The notes under the pieces are model-generated. The model made no database searches. It was not told the DNA's origin and saw only the letters and a list, made by a program, of their open reading frames with translations. Positions 1-7,644 of a stretch of 64,000 bases of DNA are shown one piece after another. Source of the DNA: an uncultured Bacteroides sp. (GTDB lineage: Bacteria; Bacteroidota; Bacteroidia; Bacteroidales; Bacteroidaceae); the NCBI RefSeq assembly GCF_963675905.1, contig NZ_OY780936.1:868001-932000 (forward strand), given 5' to 3'. Both the position numbers and the translations under genes were made by a program. Numbering within the stretch: the first letter of the stretch is position 1; each line of letters begins with the position of its first letter.

Positions 1-237
1 TCTTTTATTGAAGTTCTTAGTAAGGAAATTAAATCCGTTTATGTGATATTCTGTTGAAAATTGAGCCGAACTAACTTCTTTTCCACTAATCTTTATGCCA
101 AAATCATCCACTGTAAGTTTCTTTTTAGCACTCCAGTATATTAAGTTCTTGTCTGTTGATTTTTGAGCAAATATTATACTTGAGTATGTAAATAATAAAA
201 TTAGTGTAATTAGCTTGTTTGTATTAATGTTTTTCAT
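1..237 (-). CDS. Secreted protein of unknown function, C-terminus beyond the left edge
   Basis: This is the first 79 codons of a minus-strand gene that runs off the window. It starts at the ATG whose complement is CAT at 235-237. The N-terminus has a typical signal peptide (Lys-rich start, then a run of Ile/Leu/Phe ending in SSIIFAQ). The mature part contains a W-S-A-K-K-K-L-T-V-D-D-F motif, which loosely resembles the 'W...LTWDDF' start of some Bacteroidetes secreted proteins, but I cannot name a family. A TAATTTTG element on the minus strand (277-284) could be its -7 box; no good -33 box is seen. Confidence 0.6.
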   Translation of the reverse strand, partial: MKNINTNKLITLILLFTYSSIIFAQKSTDKNLIYWSAKKKLTVDDFGIKISGKEVSSAQFSTEYHINGFNFLTKNFNKR

Positions 238-566
238 TCTGATATATAATTAAAAGGTAGTCTTTATTCAGAAGAACAAAATTAGTAAAATAATGTATCA
301 TTTTCTATTTTTAAACTATAAAAATCTATGGTATTATTATTTCGGTCTGGTGCAGCTAATACAAAGAATATTATAAAACACATTTCCATCTGCTACATCT
401 ACCACTAAAATTCTTGAAACTATTATAAGCAGGACTTTTCAGCTAGTGGCAGATGTTTTGATGAGCACTGTTATCTGCTACTGGTATTTTTTATCTACCA
501 CCATTTTCAGTGAACTTTGATTTTAAAGATTATAGGCTATTGTTTGGGGAGCTTTGGGGTATATGC
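238..566. other. Intergenic stretch with degenerate ATCTGCTAC / ATCTACCAC words
   Basis: No gene is visible. Between 388 and 503 related words occur in both orientations (ATCTGCTAC at 388 and 473, ATCTACCAC at 397 and 493, TAGTGGCAGAT at 444). They could form hairpins and look like a decayed intergenic repeat. Their spacing is irregular, unlike the regular arrays elsewhere in the window. Confidence 0.3.
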
Positions 567-632
567 AAAAAAAAAAGGAGTCACGCCTGACTCCAACCTT
601 TGTTAACCTTAAATCTAATACTATGAAAAACA
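567..632 (-). ncRNA. Small RNA gene, copy 1 of 3 (FopS-like candidate)
   Basis: The minus strand carries a complete short transcription unit. It has a promoter (TTTG at 665-668, 19 bp, TACATTTG at 638-645), a body of about 66 nt, and a terminator hairpin (GGAGTCA, loop GGCG, TGACTCC; 577-594) followed by ten T residues (576 down to 567). Two near-identical copies lie at 3357-3421 and 4322-4386. The body is the reverse complement of a stretch reading like a Bacteroides susC-type translation start (CTAATACTATGAAAAAC on the plus strand), so the RNA should be able to pair with such starts. From memory, Bacteroides has a paralogous sRNA family (FopS) that represses SusC translation. Membership is inferred. 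The 5' end is estimated from the promoter. Confidence 0.75.
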
Positions 633-637
633 CATTG

Positions 638-668
638 CAAATGTACGGAGTTTTGTGATATCTCCAAA
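638..668 (-). promoter_or_regulatory. Promoter of small RNA copy 1
   Basis: TTTG at 665-668 and TACATTTG at 638-645, read on the minus strand with 19 bp between, match the Bacteroides -33/-7 consensus. Similarity between the three copies continues about 40 bp upstream of the -33 box, to roughly 710. Confidence 0.75.
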
Positions 669-875
669 AGTTTAGGCTATAAAAGTATGTTTTATAACAT
701 GATTTAATATTTCTATTTTAAAATGTTAATAGAAGACTAACCAAATGTACAAGATTGCATGCGTTTTGAACGGAATTAATAGGGAATATCCGTAATAAAT
801 ATTTTTCTTTGTAGCTGCAAAAACGACTATTACATAGTAAGACATAATATTTAAAAGTAAAACAACTGTTAACCG

Positions 876-2267
876 ATGAAAATAAAACTACTTATCACTT
901 TGTGTTTATGCACCTCTTTTATGTCATTTTTAACTCTTCATGGCGAAAATAAATATAAAGCTATTTATAGCGGCATACCTTTATTTGACCAAAATAATAA
1001 AGAAGTAAATGCTCATGGAGCCTGTATCGTAAAAGAAGGAAACAAATATTATTTATTTGGAGAATATCATACCGATACCAGTAATGCATTCACAGGTTTT
1101 AGTTGTTATTCTTCTTCCAATTTAATGGATTGGAAATTCGAAAAGATAGTTTTGCCATTGCAGGCTGATGGTTTGCTGGGGCCTGACAGGATAGGAGAGC
1201 GCATTAAAGTAATGAAATGTCCTGCTACGGGAGAATACGTAATGTTAATGCATACGGATAATCTAAAATACAGTGATCCTCATGTGGGATATGCCACTTG
1301 TAAAACAATCAACGGTAACTATGAATTTAAAGGAGAATTATTACATAATGGTAAATATCTGAAGAAATGGGATTTAGGAACTTTTCAGGATAATGATGGT
1401 AAAGGATACCTGCTTACTCACGAAGGATTTATTTATGAATTAGCTTCTGATTATAAATCGGTAAATCAGATTGTTGTATCTGAAGCTATTCATGGAGGAG
1501 AAGCTCCGGCTATGTTTAAGAAGAATGGAACCTATTTCTGGCTTTTTTCAGATAAAACTAGCTGGGAACGGAATGATAATTACTATTTAACGGCTCAATC
1601 AATTAAAGGTCCATGGATTAAAAGGGGATTCTTTGCACCAAAAGGTTCATTAACGTGGAATTCTCAGTCTACCTTTGTGCTACCTATAGTTAATGGAAAC
1701 GATACTTTGCATTTATATATGGGCGATCGCTGGTCGTTCCCAAAACAAGGTTCTGCAGCGACTTATGTTTGGCAACCCATCTCTATATGCGGCGACGAAA
1801 TTTCTATACCTGTATTTCGTGAAAGTTGGCAAATGGATAAATCTATGTCTGGCTGGTCTGTGGTTGATATTAAAAGAAAGTCGATAAAAGAAAAATGTAT
1901 TGTGGAGCAAGGCACTTGGAAAGCGATTAATGATTGCCAAAAATCAAAAGAAAAAGGTGCAATAATTAGTTATTCTTTTAAAGGTAAGCAGATTGGCATA
2001 AAGGCACTATCTGGCAGAACAAGTGGTTACGCAAGAATTTCAATTAAGAACGATAAAAATAAAGAAATTGTAAATTCCATTATTGATTTTTATAGCAAGT
2101 ACGAATATTCATCACAGAAATTTTTAAGTCCGATATTGAAGTCTGGTAATTATACCCTCAGTATCGAGGTCTTGGGAGAGCATCCGGCATGGAGTGATAA
2201 AAGAAAAGCTGATTACGGAAGTACAGATAATTATGTTATGATTGAAGATGTTTACACGATAGACTAA
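876..2267 (+). CDS. Secreted GH43-like glycoside hydrolase (resembles beta-1,3-galactosidase subfamilies)
   Basis: The 463-residue product starts with a signal peptide (about residues 1-23). A five-bladed beta-propeller of the GH43 type fills about residues 30-330. Recognisable pieces are N-A-H-G-A (45-49), the F-G-E-Y strand (61-64), D-N-D-G-K-G-Y (172-178), G-E-A-P-A-M-F-K with a likely catalytic Glu (208-215), and N-S-Q-S-T-F (262-267). This pattern is closest to the exo-beta-1,3-galactanase-like subfamilies, in which the usual catalytic Asp base is replaced; the substrate assignment is inferred. The last 130 residues look like a separate beta-sandwich, possibly carbohydrate-binding. The downstream deacetylase gene begins 12 bp after the stop, so the two are probably co-transcribed. 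No susC/susD pair is in view. Confidence 0.75.
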   Translation: MKIKLLITLCLCTSFMSFLTLHGENKYKAIYSGIPLFDQNNKEVNAHGACIVKEGNKYYLFGEYHTDTSNAFTGFSCYSSSNLMDWKFEKIVLPLQADGLLGPDRIGERIKVMKCPATGEYVMLMHTDNLKYSDPHVGYATCKTINGNYEFKGELLHNGKYLKKWDLGTFQDNDGKGYLLTHEGFIYELASDYKSVNQIVVSEAIHGGEAPAMFKKNGTYFWLFSDKTSWERNDNYYLTAQSIKGPWIKRGFFAPKGSLTWNSQSTFVLPIVNGNDTLHLYMGDRWSFPKQGSAATYVWQPISICGDEISIPVFRESWQMDKSMSGWSVVDIKRKSIKEKCIVEQGTWKAINDCQKSKEKGAIISYSFKGKQIGIKALSGRTSGYARISIKNDKNKEIVNSIIDFYSKYEYSSQKFLSPILKSGNYTLSIEVLGEHPAWSDKRKADYGSTDNYVMIEDVYTID

Positions 2268-2279
2268 AATTTACTAATT

Positions 2280-3230
2280 ATGAAAAAACTAATATTATTT
2301 ATTTAATGGCTTACAGTTTTTAATAGCCTGCATGCTGCAGACGATGAAGTGTATGTGGCTAAATACAAGAATGATAAAGCTTGTGCCATAAGTTACACTT
2401 TTGATGATGGATTAAAGGAACATTATACGCTTGCTGCTCCTGGTCTGGAAAATCTGGGCTTTAGAGGAACTTTCTGGGTAAATGGTTTAAGTGTTGAAAC
2501 AAATAGCGATGCAAATAAACCTCGTGTTTCCTGGGAAGAATTAAAGGATATGAATAAAAGGGGGCATGAAATATCTAATCACGGATGGTCTCACAAAAAT
2601 CTGACAAAAATAACTTTAGAGGAAGTTGTTACTGAAATTGGAAAGAACGATAGTATTATTATTGCAAATATAGGTGTTGCGCCTCGTACATTTTGTTATC
2701 CTTATAATGCCCGAAATGAAGAAGTATTAAAGATAGCTTCTAAAAATAGAGTTGATACCCGTACCAAACAGATCGCTGTTGGCGGACATTCCACTCCCGA
2801 AAAACTAGATCAATGGGTAAACGAATTGTTGAATACCGGCGAATGGGGTGTTGGCATGACACATGGCATTACTTATGGTTATGATGCATTTAATGATTCA
2901 ACTGTTCTGTGGAATCATCTTAGAAAAGTAAAATCTATGGAAGATAGAATCTGGGTAGGAACTTTCCTTGAAGTTGCTTCATACATCAAAGAGAGAGACA
3001 AAATTAAAATAAAGGTCTCAGCAGAGGGGAAGAAACAACTAAAAATTACCCCAGAATTGCAAATGGACAAGAATTTATTTGCAGAACCGCTGACTTTGGT
3101 TGTAAAAAGAGCGGGGATAAAGAGTGTTGAGGTGAAGCAAGGTAAGAAAAAGCTTTCAACCCGAATATTTCCTGATAAAGTGATGTTTGACTTTAATCCA
3201 TATTCAGGACCAATACAAGTGAAATTTTAA
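2280..3230 (+). pseudogene. Polysaccharide deacetylase (CE4-like) with an in-frame stop in its signal peptide
   Basis: An ATG at 2280 opens a frame reading MKKLILFI, then TAA (2304-2306), then WLTVFNSLHA-ADDEV and the deacetylase domain without any frame change. Skipping the stop gives a textbook signal peptide with an alanine cleavage site. The longest uninterrupted frame begins only at GTG 2349 and lacks an export signal. Numbered from that GTG, the domain has the metal-site motif T-F-D-D-G (17-21), N-H-G-W-S-H (77-82) and a C-Y-P-Y-N strand (116-120), all intact. So the catalytic part is preserved while export is probably lost, unless the stop is a sequencing error or is read through. The family removes N- or O-acetyl groups from polysaccharides. 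The upstream GH43-like gene suggests a shared glycan target. Confidence 0.8.
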
Positions 3231-3260
3231 AATAACCGAAGTTAAGATTATAATTGCTAT

Positions 3261-3304
3261 ACCTCCTTTATCAAAAGTCTACTTGATAGGGGAGGTTTTT
3301 TTTA
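3261..3304 (+). terminator. Rho-independent terminator after the deacetylase gene
   Basis: A 14-bp stem (3261-3274 with 3283-3296, two G-U pairs) is followed by an uninterrupted T tract to 3304. Confidence 0.85.
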
Positions 3305-3356
3305 TGATATTATTGTTTGCTATATAAAAGTATTTGGAAGCAATTGGAGTATGTGC

Positions 3357-3421
3357 AAAAAAAAAAGAGTCACGCCTGACTCCAACCTTTGTTAACCTTA
3401 AATCTAATACTATGAAAAACA
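3357..3421 (-). ncRNA. Small RNA gene, copy 2 of 3 (FopS-like candidate)
   Basis: Same architecture as the copy at 567-632. The promoter is TTTG (3454-3457), 19 bp, TACATTTG (3427-3434). The hairpin is GAGTCA/TGACTC (3367-3382), followed by ten T residues on the minus strand (3366 down to 3357). The body antisense to CTAATACTATGAAAAAC is identical to copy 1. The region between the promoter boxes differs from copy 1, yet both boxes and their spacing are kept, which points to a functional promoter rather than passive duplication. Confidence 0.75.
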
Positions 3422-3426
3422 CATTG

Positions 3427-3457
3427 CAAATGTACGGCTTTTCAGGTAATCTCCAAA
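3427..3457 (-). promoter_or_regulatory. Promoter of small RNA copy 2
   Basis: TTTG at 3454-3457 and TACATTTG at 3427-3434 on the minus strand, 19 bp apart. Similarity to the other copies extends upstream to about 3515. Confidence 0.75.
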
Positions 3458-3574
3458 TAATTCTGCTTTAAAAGTATGCTTAATAACATGATTTAAGATT
3501 TTGGCGGGTAAATGTTTAATAGTGCAAACATGTATAATATACATTTAAATATTGCATAACCTTTTTATAAGTCC

Positions 3575-3606
3575 TTTCATTTTGGGTAACAAAAATACTA
3601 TCTTTG
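3575..3606 (+). promoter_or_regulatory. Probable promoter of the nitroreductase gene
   Basis: TATCTTTG at 3599-3606 matches the -7 consensus. The -33 box is ambiguous: TTTC at 3575-3578 has the right distance (20 bp), while a perfect TTTG at 3581-3584 is too close. Confidence 0.5.
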
Positions 3607-3642
3607 TTTCATAAGTTTTTCTGATACATTAATTTAAATAAT

Positions 3643-4287
3643 ATGGGTATGAGTAAATTGAAAGTATTAAATGTTGTTTTAGCAGTAGTATTATTAATAT
3701 TAATCATTCTAACATTTTTTTGTATGAAGCAGGGTGGAAAAGCTGAAGCAAATGCCTCTGGTAGTGGAAAGTCGGCAATTGAAATTATTCATAAGCGAAC
3801 CAGTGTAAGAGACTATACCGAGAGAAAAGTAACAAGAGATCAGTTGGAAACTCTTGTTCGTGCCGGTATGGCAGCTCCAACAGCTATGAATAAACAACCA
3901 TGGTTGTTTGTTGCAATAGACGATAAGGAGATTCTTAATTCTTTGGGAGCGGTGTTGCCTTTCGGTAAAATGCTGTTGAAATCTACTGCTGCTATTGTTG
4001 TTTGCGGAGATATGAATAAAGTATTAGATGGTCATGGCAAAGAGATGTGGATACAAGATTGTTCTGCTGCGTCTGAAAATATTCTTTTAGCTGCAACAGA
4101 TTTAGGTCTTGGTGCTGTTTGGACGGGAGTTTACCCTGCTGAAGATAGAGTTTCTACGGTAAAAAAGGTGCTAAATTTACCTGCAAATCTTATCCCTTTA
4201 AATGTTATTCCTGTTGGTTATCCTGCCGGAGATACAACTCCTAAAGATAAATGGAAACCTGAAAATTTGCATTGGAATAAATGGTAA
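3643..4287 (+). CDS. Membrane-anchored nitroreductase-family protein
   Basis: The 214-residue product has an N-terminal hydrophobic segment (about residues 8-27). There is no good lipobox before Cys27, so it is probably a membrane anchor. A nitroreductase domain (FMN-dependent NAD(P)H oxidoreductase) follows from about 45. The family's N-terminal flavin-phosphate signature is seen as K-R-T-S-V-R-D-Y (51-58), and the conserved A-A-P-T-A-M-N-K-Q-P-W stretch lies at 77-87. The C-terminal G-L-G-A-V-W-T-G segment is also typical. The natural electron acceptor cannot be told from sequence. It is a single-gene unit between two of the small RNA copies. Confidence 0.8.
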   Translation: MGMSKLKVLNVVLAVVLLILIILTFFCMKQGGKAEANASGSGKSAIEIIHKRTSVRDYTERKVTRDQLETLVRAGMAAPTAMNKQPWLFVAIDDKEILNSLGAVLPFGKMLLKSTAAIVVCGDMNKVLDGHGKEMWIQDCSAASENILLAATDLGLGAVWTGVYPAEDRVSTVKKVLNLPANLIPLNVIPVGYPAGDTTPKDKWKPENLHWNKW

Positions 4288-4321
4288 TTAATTACTCTGA
4301 AGGAGTTTTTGGAGTATATGC

Positions 4322-4386
4322 AAAAAAAAAGGAGTCACGCCTGACTCCAACCTTTGTTAACCTTAAATCTAATACTATGAAAAACA
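4322..4386 (-). ncRNA. Small RNA gene, copy 3 of 3 (FopS-like candidate)
   Basis: Third copy of the minus-strand sRNA unit. The promoter is TTTG (4419-4422), 19 bp, TACCTTTG (4392-4399). The terminator stem is GGAGTCA/TGACTCC (4331-4348) with nine T residues (4330 down to 4322). The only change in the -7 box falls on one of its two unconstrained positions (TACATTTG to TACCTTTG). The antisense body is unchanged. Confidence 0.75.
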
Positions 4387-4391
4387 CATTG

Positions 4392-4422
4392 CAAAGGTAC
4401 GGCTTTTGAGGTAATCTCCAAA
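4392..4422 (-). promoter_or_regulatory. Promoter of small RNA copy 3
   Basis: TTTG at 4419-4422 and TACCTTTG at 4392-4399 on the minus strand with 19 bp between. Similarity to the other copies reaches about 4475. Confidence 0.75.
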
Positions 4423-4525
4423 TAATTCTGTTCTAAAAGTATGCTTAATAACATGATTTAATATTTCGGTATTCTAAATGTTTAATTATGTGAAATTTTA
4501 AAGCTATTACGGATTATAATATTAT

Positions 4526-4613
4526 GCTGTACAAAACAATTAATTCTTCTGTACAAAAGAATTAATTGTTTTGTACAGAAGATTGTATTCTTTTGTACAA
4601 GGATTTAATAATG
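4526..4613. repeat. Four-unit TGTACA array, 22-bp pitch (array A)
   Basis: TGTACA occurs at 4528, 4550, 4572 and 4594, exactly 22 bp apart. Each unit reads roughly TTTGTACAAAAGAATTAATTCT. Adjacent units can also pair as imperfect hairpins because the core is palindromic. Two arrays of the same design lie at 17926-18013 and 39998-40085. A further TTTGTACAAAAG, out of phase with the array, overlaps the -7 box of the next gene (4672-4679). Confidence 0.85.
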
Positions 4614-4671
4614 TATAACCGGTGGTTTAAATAAAGAATAGGGAAATTAGCAGATTATATCTATCTTTGTA

Positions 4672-4679
4672 CAAAAGTA
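4672..4679 (+). promoter_or_regulatory. -7 box upstream of the HpaII-like gene
   Basis: TATCTTTG matches the Bacteroides -7 consensus 45 bp before the ATG. No TTTG is found at the expected -33 position. The box runs directly into TTTGTACAAAAG, the core motif of the nearby array. Confidence 0.45.
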
Positions 4680-4724
4680 ACCGCTTTTATTAGTCAGTAT
4701 TTACATCAAAAAACAAAATTTAGA

Positions 4725-5810
4725 ATGTCATTTGAAGCAACCAAAAGAGAGTGGAGCGAACTCTATACCTTTTTTCGCCTACTTAGTGATGGGCAGGTTT
4801 ATGCCGGTTCACCACAAGTGAAAAAGAGAGAGGACGCGTGTCTTCCTATTGCATTAATTCAACGCGAGGAACATGATGGTACTCGGAAATACTTTATTGA
4901 AAATGAAGAAATTCACATCGTTGGAGAAAAAATAGATAAGGTAATTCCTCGTGAAACGTTTGGAGATGTTGCTAATGCTATATTAGCCGGAATGAAAGCT
5001 TCTTCTGAAGATCTTGTTACATCACCCGAAGGAGTTGAGGGGTTTCTTGATGAAGTCTCCATTTTTGATTTAGAGGCTCGTACAGACGACCGTACAGATT
5101 TCTATCTCGCCTTCTATCATGTTGATTCTCCGTTGGTTGGTTTCAATGTTCGTTCACGAATGAGTGCTATGAATCCAATATTGGATGGAGGACGGACGGC
5201 CAATTTGAAATTTGAGCAAACAGGAATTAAGTTTGCTAATCCGATGATTAATAACGTGAATGCATTGGAAACTCCAGATGTTGTAGTGGATAGAATGTTG
5301 CTTATTGAGCGTTTGGGTGGTGTTTTAAAATATGCAGACGTGGCCGATAAGGTGTTTCGCTATAATCTTCTGATGATTGATCTTCATTTCCCGAGAATGA
5401 TTGCCGAAATGCTTCGCATTATGCAAATCGAGGGTATTACAAAGGTTTCTGAATTGGTTGATTGCATCAAGGAAATCAATCCTTTGAAAATAAAAGAGGA
5501 TTTAATTGTAAAAAATGGCTTTTATGAATATAAAATGAAGCAATTCCTTATGGCTTTGGCTTTAGGCATGCGCCCGGCTAAGATTTATACCGGGGAAGAT
5601 TCTGCTGTATCCGGAATTTTACTTGTTACCGGAAGCGGAGAAGTGCTTTGTTATCAAAAGTCGGATAAAAAGGTCTTTGAAGATTTTCTGTATCTTAATA
5701 CCCGTTTGGAAAAAGGATCGACAGAAAAAGATAAATATGGTTTTATGGAAAAAGAAAATGGCCTTGTTTACTTTAAACTAAATCTGAAGATTGGATTAAC
5801 AAAACGATAA
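4725..5810 (+). CDS. HpaII-family type II restriction endonuclease, orphan
   Basis: The 361-residue product matches my recollection of the HpaII restriction endonuclease family (R.HpaII is of similar length). It has an N-terminal E-W-S-E-L-Y-T-F-F-R-L-L block (9-20) and a central G-F-N-V-R-S ... G-G-R-T-A-N-L block (139-161) corresponding to the family's 'GFSIKS...TNF' region. HpaII cleaves CCGG; whether this protein has that specificity cannot be read from sequence. No DNA methyltransferase gene lies anywhere in the window, which is unusual for an active type II nuclease. The neighbours (nitroreductase, amylase) are unrelated. It may be inactive, protected by a methylase elsewhere, or adapted to another role. 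Confidence 0.75.
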   Translation: MSFEATKREWSELYTFFRLLSDGQVYAGSPQVKKREDACLPIALIQREEHDGTRKYFIENEEIHIVGEKIDKVIPRETFGDVANAILAGMKASSEDLVTSPEGVEGFLDEVSIFDLEARTDDRTDFYLAFYHVDSPLVGFNVRSRMSAMNPILDGGRTANLKFEQTGIKFANPMINNVNALETPDVVVDRMLLIERLGGVLKYADVADKVFRYNLLMIDLHFPRMIAEMLRIMQIEGITKVSELVDCIKEINPLKIKEDLIVKNGFYEYKMKQFLMALALGMRPAKIYTGEDSAVSGILLVTGSGEVLCYQKSDKKVFEDFLYLNTRLEKGSTEKDKYGFMEKENGLVYFKLNLKIGLTKR

Positions 5811-5854
5811 ACTGATTTTATTATCTATCTAACTTGTATTAGGTAGTCTTAGCA

Positions 5855-5920
5855 TAAAAATGCTGCCTTTTAATTATTTTTCTGGTGGGAAATTAATTAA
5901 AGGCAGCATTTCTTTATTTT
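5855..5920. terminator. Bidirectional terminator hairpin
   Basis: AAATGCTGCCTTT and AAAGGCAGCATTT form a long stem, extended by TAATTA/TTAATTA, between two converging genes. T-rich sequence follows on the plus strand and the complementary A-rich start serves the minus strand. Confidence 0.75.
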
Positions 5921-5943
5921 ATTCTAATTTGAGATAGGATTGC

Positions 5944-7644
5944 TTATAGAATGAATTTTAAAATCTTTCCGCTCATGCCATCTACAAACGTTTCTGTAGG
6001 CTGGTAGGGGAGAAGACTTAGTTTTTCTTCTTTTCCTGAAAGTAATTCATTGGCAATATATGTGTCTTTTTGAGGAATCTGCAGGAAATCAAAAGCGTGA
6101 CTTGGAATATTGACTGAAACCTTAGAAGCTTTCTTGTCGAAATTAGCTATAATCAACAAAAGTTCATTATCCTGTTTCCTGAAAAAAACATATTGTTTGT
6201 GTACGTTGAAGTCTGGTTTTCCAAAGTTTACGTACATAAGATCAAAAAACTGTCCTTGGTAAATAGCCTTTTCCTGGTTACATAGATTTAATAACTTGCT
6301 ATAGAACGCTTGTAGTTGTTTCTGCTTGTTAGTCAGAAGCTCGCCGTCAAACTTATCATTGTTTCTCCAGTTTCTTATAGTCTCAATACTCCAGTAATCA
6401 AAAATAGTGGTTCTTCCATCTTTTCCGCTAAAACCTTCTTCGTCCATTCCGTGTTCACCCAATTCTTGTCCGAAGTAGATCATTACAGGATTGGTATTCA
6501 TACATGCAGCAACAATCATGGCCGGAATTCCTTTAAAGCCATCTCCTGCCAGGAAACTGGAGGCCAGTCGTTGTTCATCATGGTTTTCCATGAAATTAAG
6601 CATCTGCTTTTCAATACCTCCTAGGTTTTGCCAGCAACGGGTAATATCAGATGCCGATTTGTAACCACAAGTTACATCACGAACTGTTTCGTAAAGACCT
6701 ACTTTGTCGTATAAATAGTTAAATCCTCCATTAAAAAGGTAGTTATGATACTCCCATGGATTATATACTTCCGCAATAAAGATAATTGAAGGATATTTGT
6801 ATCTGACTTGTGCAATAGCCCATTTCCAAAATTCTACCGGTACCATCTCTGCCATGTCGCAACGAAATCCATCAATTCCTTTGGATGACCAGAACATAAG
6901 AATATCCAGCATTTTTATCCAGGTATCGGGCACGGGATAAAAATGCTTGGTTCCTCCGTTGGCATAGTCAATACCATAATTTAATTTTATGGTTTCGTAC
7001 CAGTCGTTAATGCCTGGGTATGCATCAAACTTATCATTCCCGGTTGCTTTAGCCGGAAATTCATAATAGGCTTTCGGAGCACCATCTTTCAGGTCGAACT
7101 GTCCGCTGAATACAGTTTGAGGTATATAATAAAAATTATTATATGGACTAAAGGCATTCTCCGTGTTATCTTTTTCTCCTAAATTCTGTACATGCTTAGG
7201 CATTGCATCAGAGTGATATTGTCTGGCTACATGATTAGGAACAAAATCAATAATAAACTTCAGATTAGCCTGATGAGTACGTTTAACCAATGCTTCAAAT
7301 TCTTTTATGCGGTTAGACACATCATCTGCCAAATCGGGATCTACATCATAATAATCCTTAATAGCATAAGGAGAGCCCGCTTTACCCTTTACAACCGCCG
7401 GATGGTCGGGGTGAATATTGAATTTGCTATAATCGGTTTTAGTAGCATGTTCAATGATTCCTGTATACCAGATATGGGTTATTCCCAACTTCTTTATTTC
7501 GCTTAATGCTTTATCTGTAAAATCAGAGAATTTTCCACATCCATTTTCTTCAATGGATCCGTTTTTAATGCAATGATCGTTATTGTTGCCGAATAAGCGT
7601 GAGAATATCTGATAAATTATTATTTTATTTCTTTTGTTTTCCAT
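5944..7644 (-). CDS. GH13 alpha-amylase family protein, cytoplasmic
   Basis: A 566-residue GH13 enzyme without a signal peptide. The conserved regions are D-F-V-P-N-H (133-138), G-F-R-C-D with the nucleophile Asp263, the acid/base Glu292 in F-I-A-E-V, and N-H-D with Asp356. GH13 enzymes act on alpha-glucosidic bonds by a retaining mechanism. A cytoplasmic location suggests turnover of imported maltooligosaccharides or stored glycogen (inference). Its start codon lies inside the end of the patatin-like gene (25-bp overlap), so the two are one transcript and probably translationally coupled. Confidence 0.88.
   Translation of the reverse strand: MENKRNKIIIYQIFSRLFGNNNDHCIKNGSIEENGCGKFSDFTDKALSEIKKLGITHIWYTGIIEHATKTDYSKFNIHPDHPAVVKGKAGSPYAIKDYYDVDPDLADDVSNRIKEFEALVKRTHQANLKFIIDFVPNHVARQYHSDAMPKHVQNLGEKDNTENAFSPYNNFYYIPQTVFSGQFDLKDGAPKAYYEFPAKATGNDKFDAYPGINDWYETIKLNYGIDYANGGTKHFYPVPDTWIKMLDILMFWSSKGIDGFRCDMAEMVPVEFWKWAIAQVRYKYPSIIFIAEVYNPWEYHNYLFNGGFNYLYDKVGLYETVRDVTCGYKSASDITRCWQNLGGIEKQMLNFMENHDEQRLASSFLAGDGFKGIPAMIVAACMNTNPVMIYFGQELGEHGMDEEGFSGKDGRTTIFDYWSIETIRNWRNNDKFDGELLTNKQKQLQAFYSKLLNLCNQEKAIYQGQFFDLMYVNFGKPDFNVHKQYVFFRKQDNELLLIIANFDKKASKVSVNIPSHAFDFLQIPQKDTYIANELLSGKEEKLSLLPYQPTETFVDGMSGKILKFIL

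Noticed and set aside
623..658. Short plus-strand reading frames beginning ATGAAAAACACATTG in the three repeats
   Set aside because: The three frames end after 11, 19 and 10 codons with different C-termini, while the minus-strand promoter and terminator are conserved. The ATG is best explained as the mirror of an antisense RNA.
4526..4613. CRISPR array
   Set aside because: Only four units, the whole 22-bp unit is repeat-like with no unique spacers, and no cas gene is near. The same holds for the arrays at 17926, 28421 and 39998.
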